A DNA stretch of 64,000 bases, taken from the NCBI GenBank assembly GCA_020630435.1, contig JAHDBJ010000027.1, forward strand, positions 1 through 64,000, written 5' to 3'. The position numbers and the translations under genes are program-made. This document shows, in pieces, positions 63,220 through 64,000 of this stretch (positions within the stretch are counted from its first letter, which is position 1; the number at the start of each line of letters is the position of its first letter). Under the pieces are notes generated by a model. That model was not told the origin of the DNA, searched no databases, and saw only the letters and a program-made list of their open reading frames with translations. Source of the DNA: Saprospiraceae bacterium (GTDB taxonomy: Bacteria > Bacteroidota > Bacteroidia > Chitinophagales > Saprospiraceae).

Positions 63220-63594
63220 ATGAAAAAATTAACTAAAGTCGAAGAACAAATTATGCAAATTATCTGGCAATTAGAACGTTGTACTGTAAGTGATATTAGA
63301 AAAGAATTAGGCGATCCTGATGAAATCCCACATAGTACAGTCTCATCAGTTGCTAGAATTTTAGAAAAAAAAGGATTTCTAGATCATAAAGCATATGGAC
63401 GCACTTACGAATATTTTCCAATTATTAAACAGGAAGAGTATAGCAACCAAACCTTAAAGGGTTTTATTGATAATTATTTTGAGGGCTCTTTTGAGCGTTT
63501 GGTTTCCTTTTTTGTAAAAAAGAATGATATAAATCCTGAAGAAATTAAGGATTTATTAGCAAAAATAGACGACTCTGAAAAGTCAGAACCATAA
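63220..63594 (+). CDS. BlaI/MecI/CopY-family transcriptional repressor
   Basis: This 124-residue protein has the family winged helix (LTKVEEQIMQIIWQLERCTVSDIRKELGD...PHSTVSSVARILEKKGFLDHKAYGRTYEYFPII, residues 4-70) and a C-terminal dimerisation helix region (FIDNYFEGSFERLVSFFVKK). It usually represses itself and partner genes until a BlaR1-type sensor protease cleaves it. No M56/BlaR1 frame follows here within the 400 bases visible; the next gene is a TPR protein. Promoter and palindrome upstream suggest autoregulation. Confidence 0.93.
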   Translation: MKKLTKVEEQIMQIIWQLERCTVSDIRKELGDPDEIPHSTVSSVARILEKKGFLDHKAYGRTYEYFPIIKQEEYSNQTLKGFIDNYFEGSFERLVSFFVKKNDINPEEIKDLLAKIDDSEKSEP

Positions 63595-63655
63595 GAAACT
63601 GTCACAAAACATATCTCCATCTTTTATAAGATAGTAGTATGATTTAAAACAGTTT
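63595..63655. repeat. Imperfect palindrome after the BlaI-type gene
   Basis: AAACTGT (63596-63602) and ACAGTTT (63649-63655) are inverted, with an inner ATCTT/AAGAT hairpin at 63619-63632. It may be a weak terminator or a remnant of another small mobile element. Evidence is modest. Confidence 0.35.
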
Positions 63656-63716
63656 TTAACAAGGTTGCCAAAGATGGAAAAGAAACCAAGTTTGACAGAT
63701 ATTAAAAAAAAGTATT

Positions 63717-64000
63717 ATGAATAATGTTTCTTTTATAAAAAAAGCTAGCCTCATATTTTTACTATTAGTAGGTTTGATTAACGAAACGAAACTAAATGCA
63801 CAAGTAGAACAAGGTGAGGAAGAGATGAAAATACTAGATGGGTGTCGAGAAGCTAAGAAGCTAATTACATATTATCAATTCGAAAAAGCATTATTACTTT
63901 TAGATGCTTGTCAAGAGCTAATGCCAAACGATGAAAATGTCCTTTCAGATATTGCATTATGTCATTTTAAACTAGGACGGAATATAAAAGCTAAAACAGT
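63717..64000 (+). CDS. Exported TPR protein, cut by the window end
   Basis: An open frame from ATG 63717 runs to the window edge (94 codons, no stop). It starts with a signal peptide (MNNVSFIKKASLIFLLLVGLINETKLNAQ) and continues with TPR-like helices (LITYYQFEKALLLLDACQELMPNDENVLSDIALCHFKLGRNIKA). The rest is unseen, so the full domain set is unknown. A 16-codon frame at 63674-63724 (MEKKPSLTDIKKKYYE) overlaps its start and may be a leader or chance. Confidence 0.75.
   Translation, partial: MNNVSFIKKASLIFLLLVGLINETKLNAQVEQGEEEMKILDGCREAKKLITYYQFEKALLLLDACQELMPNDENVLSDIALCHFKLGRNIKAKT

Noticed and set aside
1..64000. tRNA, rRNA or CRISPR array
   Set aside because: No cloverleaf-like segment with a TTCGA arm outside coding genes, no rRNA sequence, and no regularly spaced short direct repeats were seen.

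Overview
The window is a stretch of chromosome from an AT-rich member of the Bacteroidota. Most genes are housekeeping. The phylum call rests on a TonB-dependent receptor with an N-terminal CarboxypepD_reg-like domain, a T9SS-type C-terminal sorting domain, many lipoproteins with a bare [ST]xxC lipobox, weak or absent Shine-Dalgarno sequences, at least one promoter of the Bacteroidota type (TTTG-N19-TAnnTTTG), the tgt-lptG pair, and a Tgt that has lost two zinc cysteines. Gene style (LVIVD lipoprotein, PD40/SPOR protein, RHS tips) suggests Saprospiria, for example near Saprospira or Aureispira. That finer placement is inference.

Layout. 1-3.9 kb is accessory: an RHS C-terminal tip carrying an HExxH metalloprotease-like toxin, its probable exported immunity protein, degenerate tail repeats with terminators, and a large unknown lipoprotein. 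3.9-8.5 kb holds a TonB receptor, a cobalamin adenosyltransferase and a fatty acid hydroxylase-family protein. 8.5-16.7 kb holds an ScfR-like XRE regulator divergent from tgt-lptG, an HTH-like protein, a DUF4212/SSS symporter pair and murB. 16.8-23.4 kb holds two YceI proteins, a serine hydrolase and an IorAB-type molybdenum hydroxylase. 23.5-29.1 kb has a folate/one-carbon theme (folC, purN, glyA) plus a PD40-SPOR envelope protein. 29.3-37.8 kb holds a T9SS-exported phosphoesterase and a run of small plus-strand genes ending in an acyltransferase-aspartokinase overlap. 37.8-44.6 kb is mainly minus-strand: DksA-like, rnhB, TPR, LVIVD, aroA-nadA, with trmH on the plus strand. 44.7-54.7 kb holds a duplicated-domain lipoprotein, an xdhB without xdhA, a VOC protein, a parE without parC, a second serine hydrolase, an aspartyl protease-PDZ protein and an aldose epimerase. 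54.7-62.5 kb is minus-strand: membrane proteins, DUF2071, O-antigen ligase-like, chain-length determinant, gcvT and a HEAT-cyclophilin lipoprotein. The end holds a GlsB/YeaQ membrane protein, a BlaI-type repressor with a clear promoter and palindromic operator, and a TPR gene cut by the window edge.

The most unusual structure is a family of five intergenic palindromic elements (at 12536, 19029, 27796, 31338 and 52194). They share terminal inverted repeats and occur in three size classes (163, about 80 and 37 bp). Most have matching 3-base flanks. They look like a non-autonomous mobile element (MITE) family that shrinks by internal deletion. No tRNA, rRNA, CRISPR array or intact transposase was seen. 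No clearly new multi-gene defence or biosynthetic system was found; the best candidates for something new are the RHS toxin/immunity pair and the MITE family.
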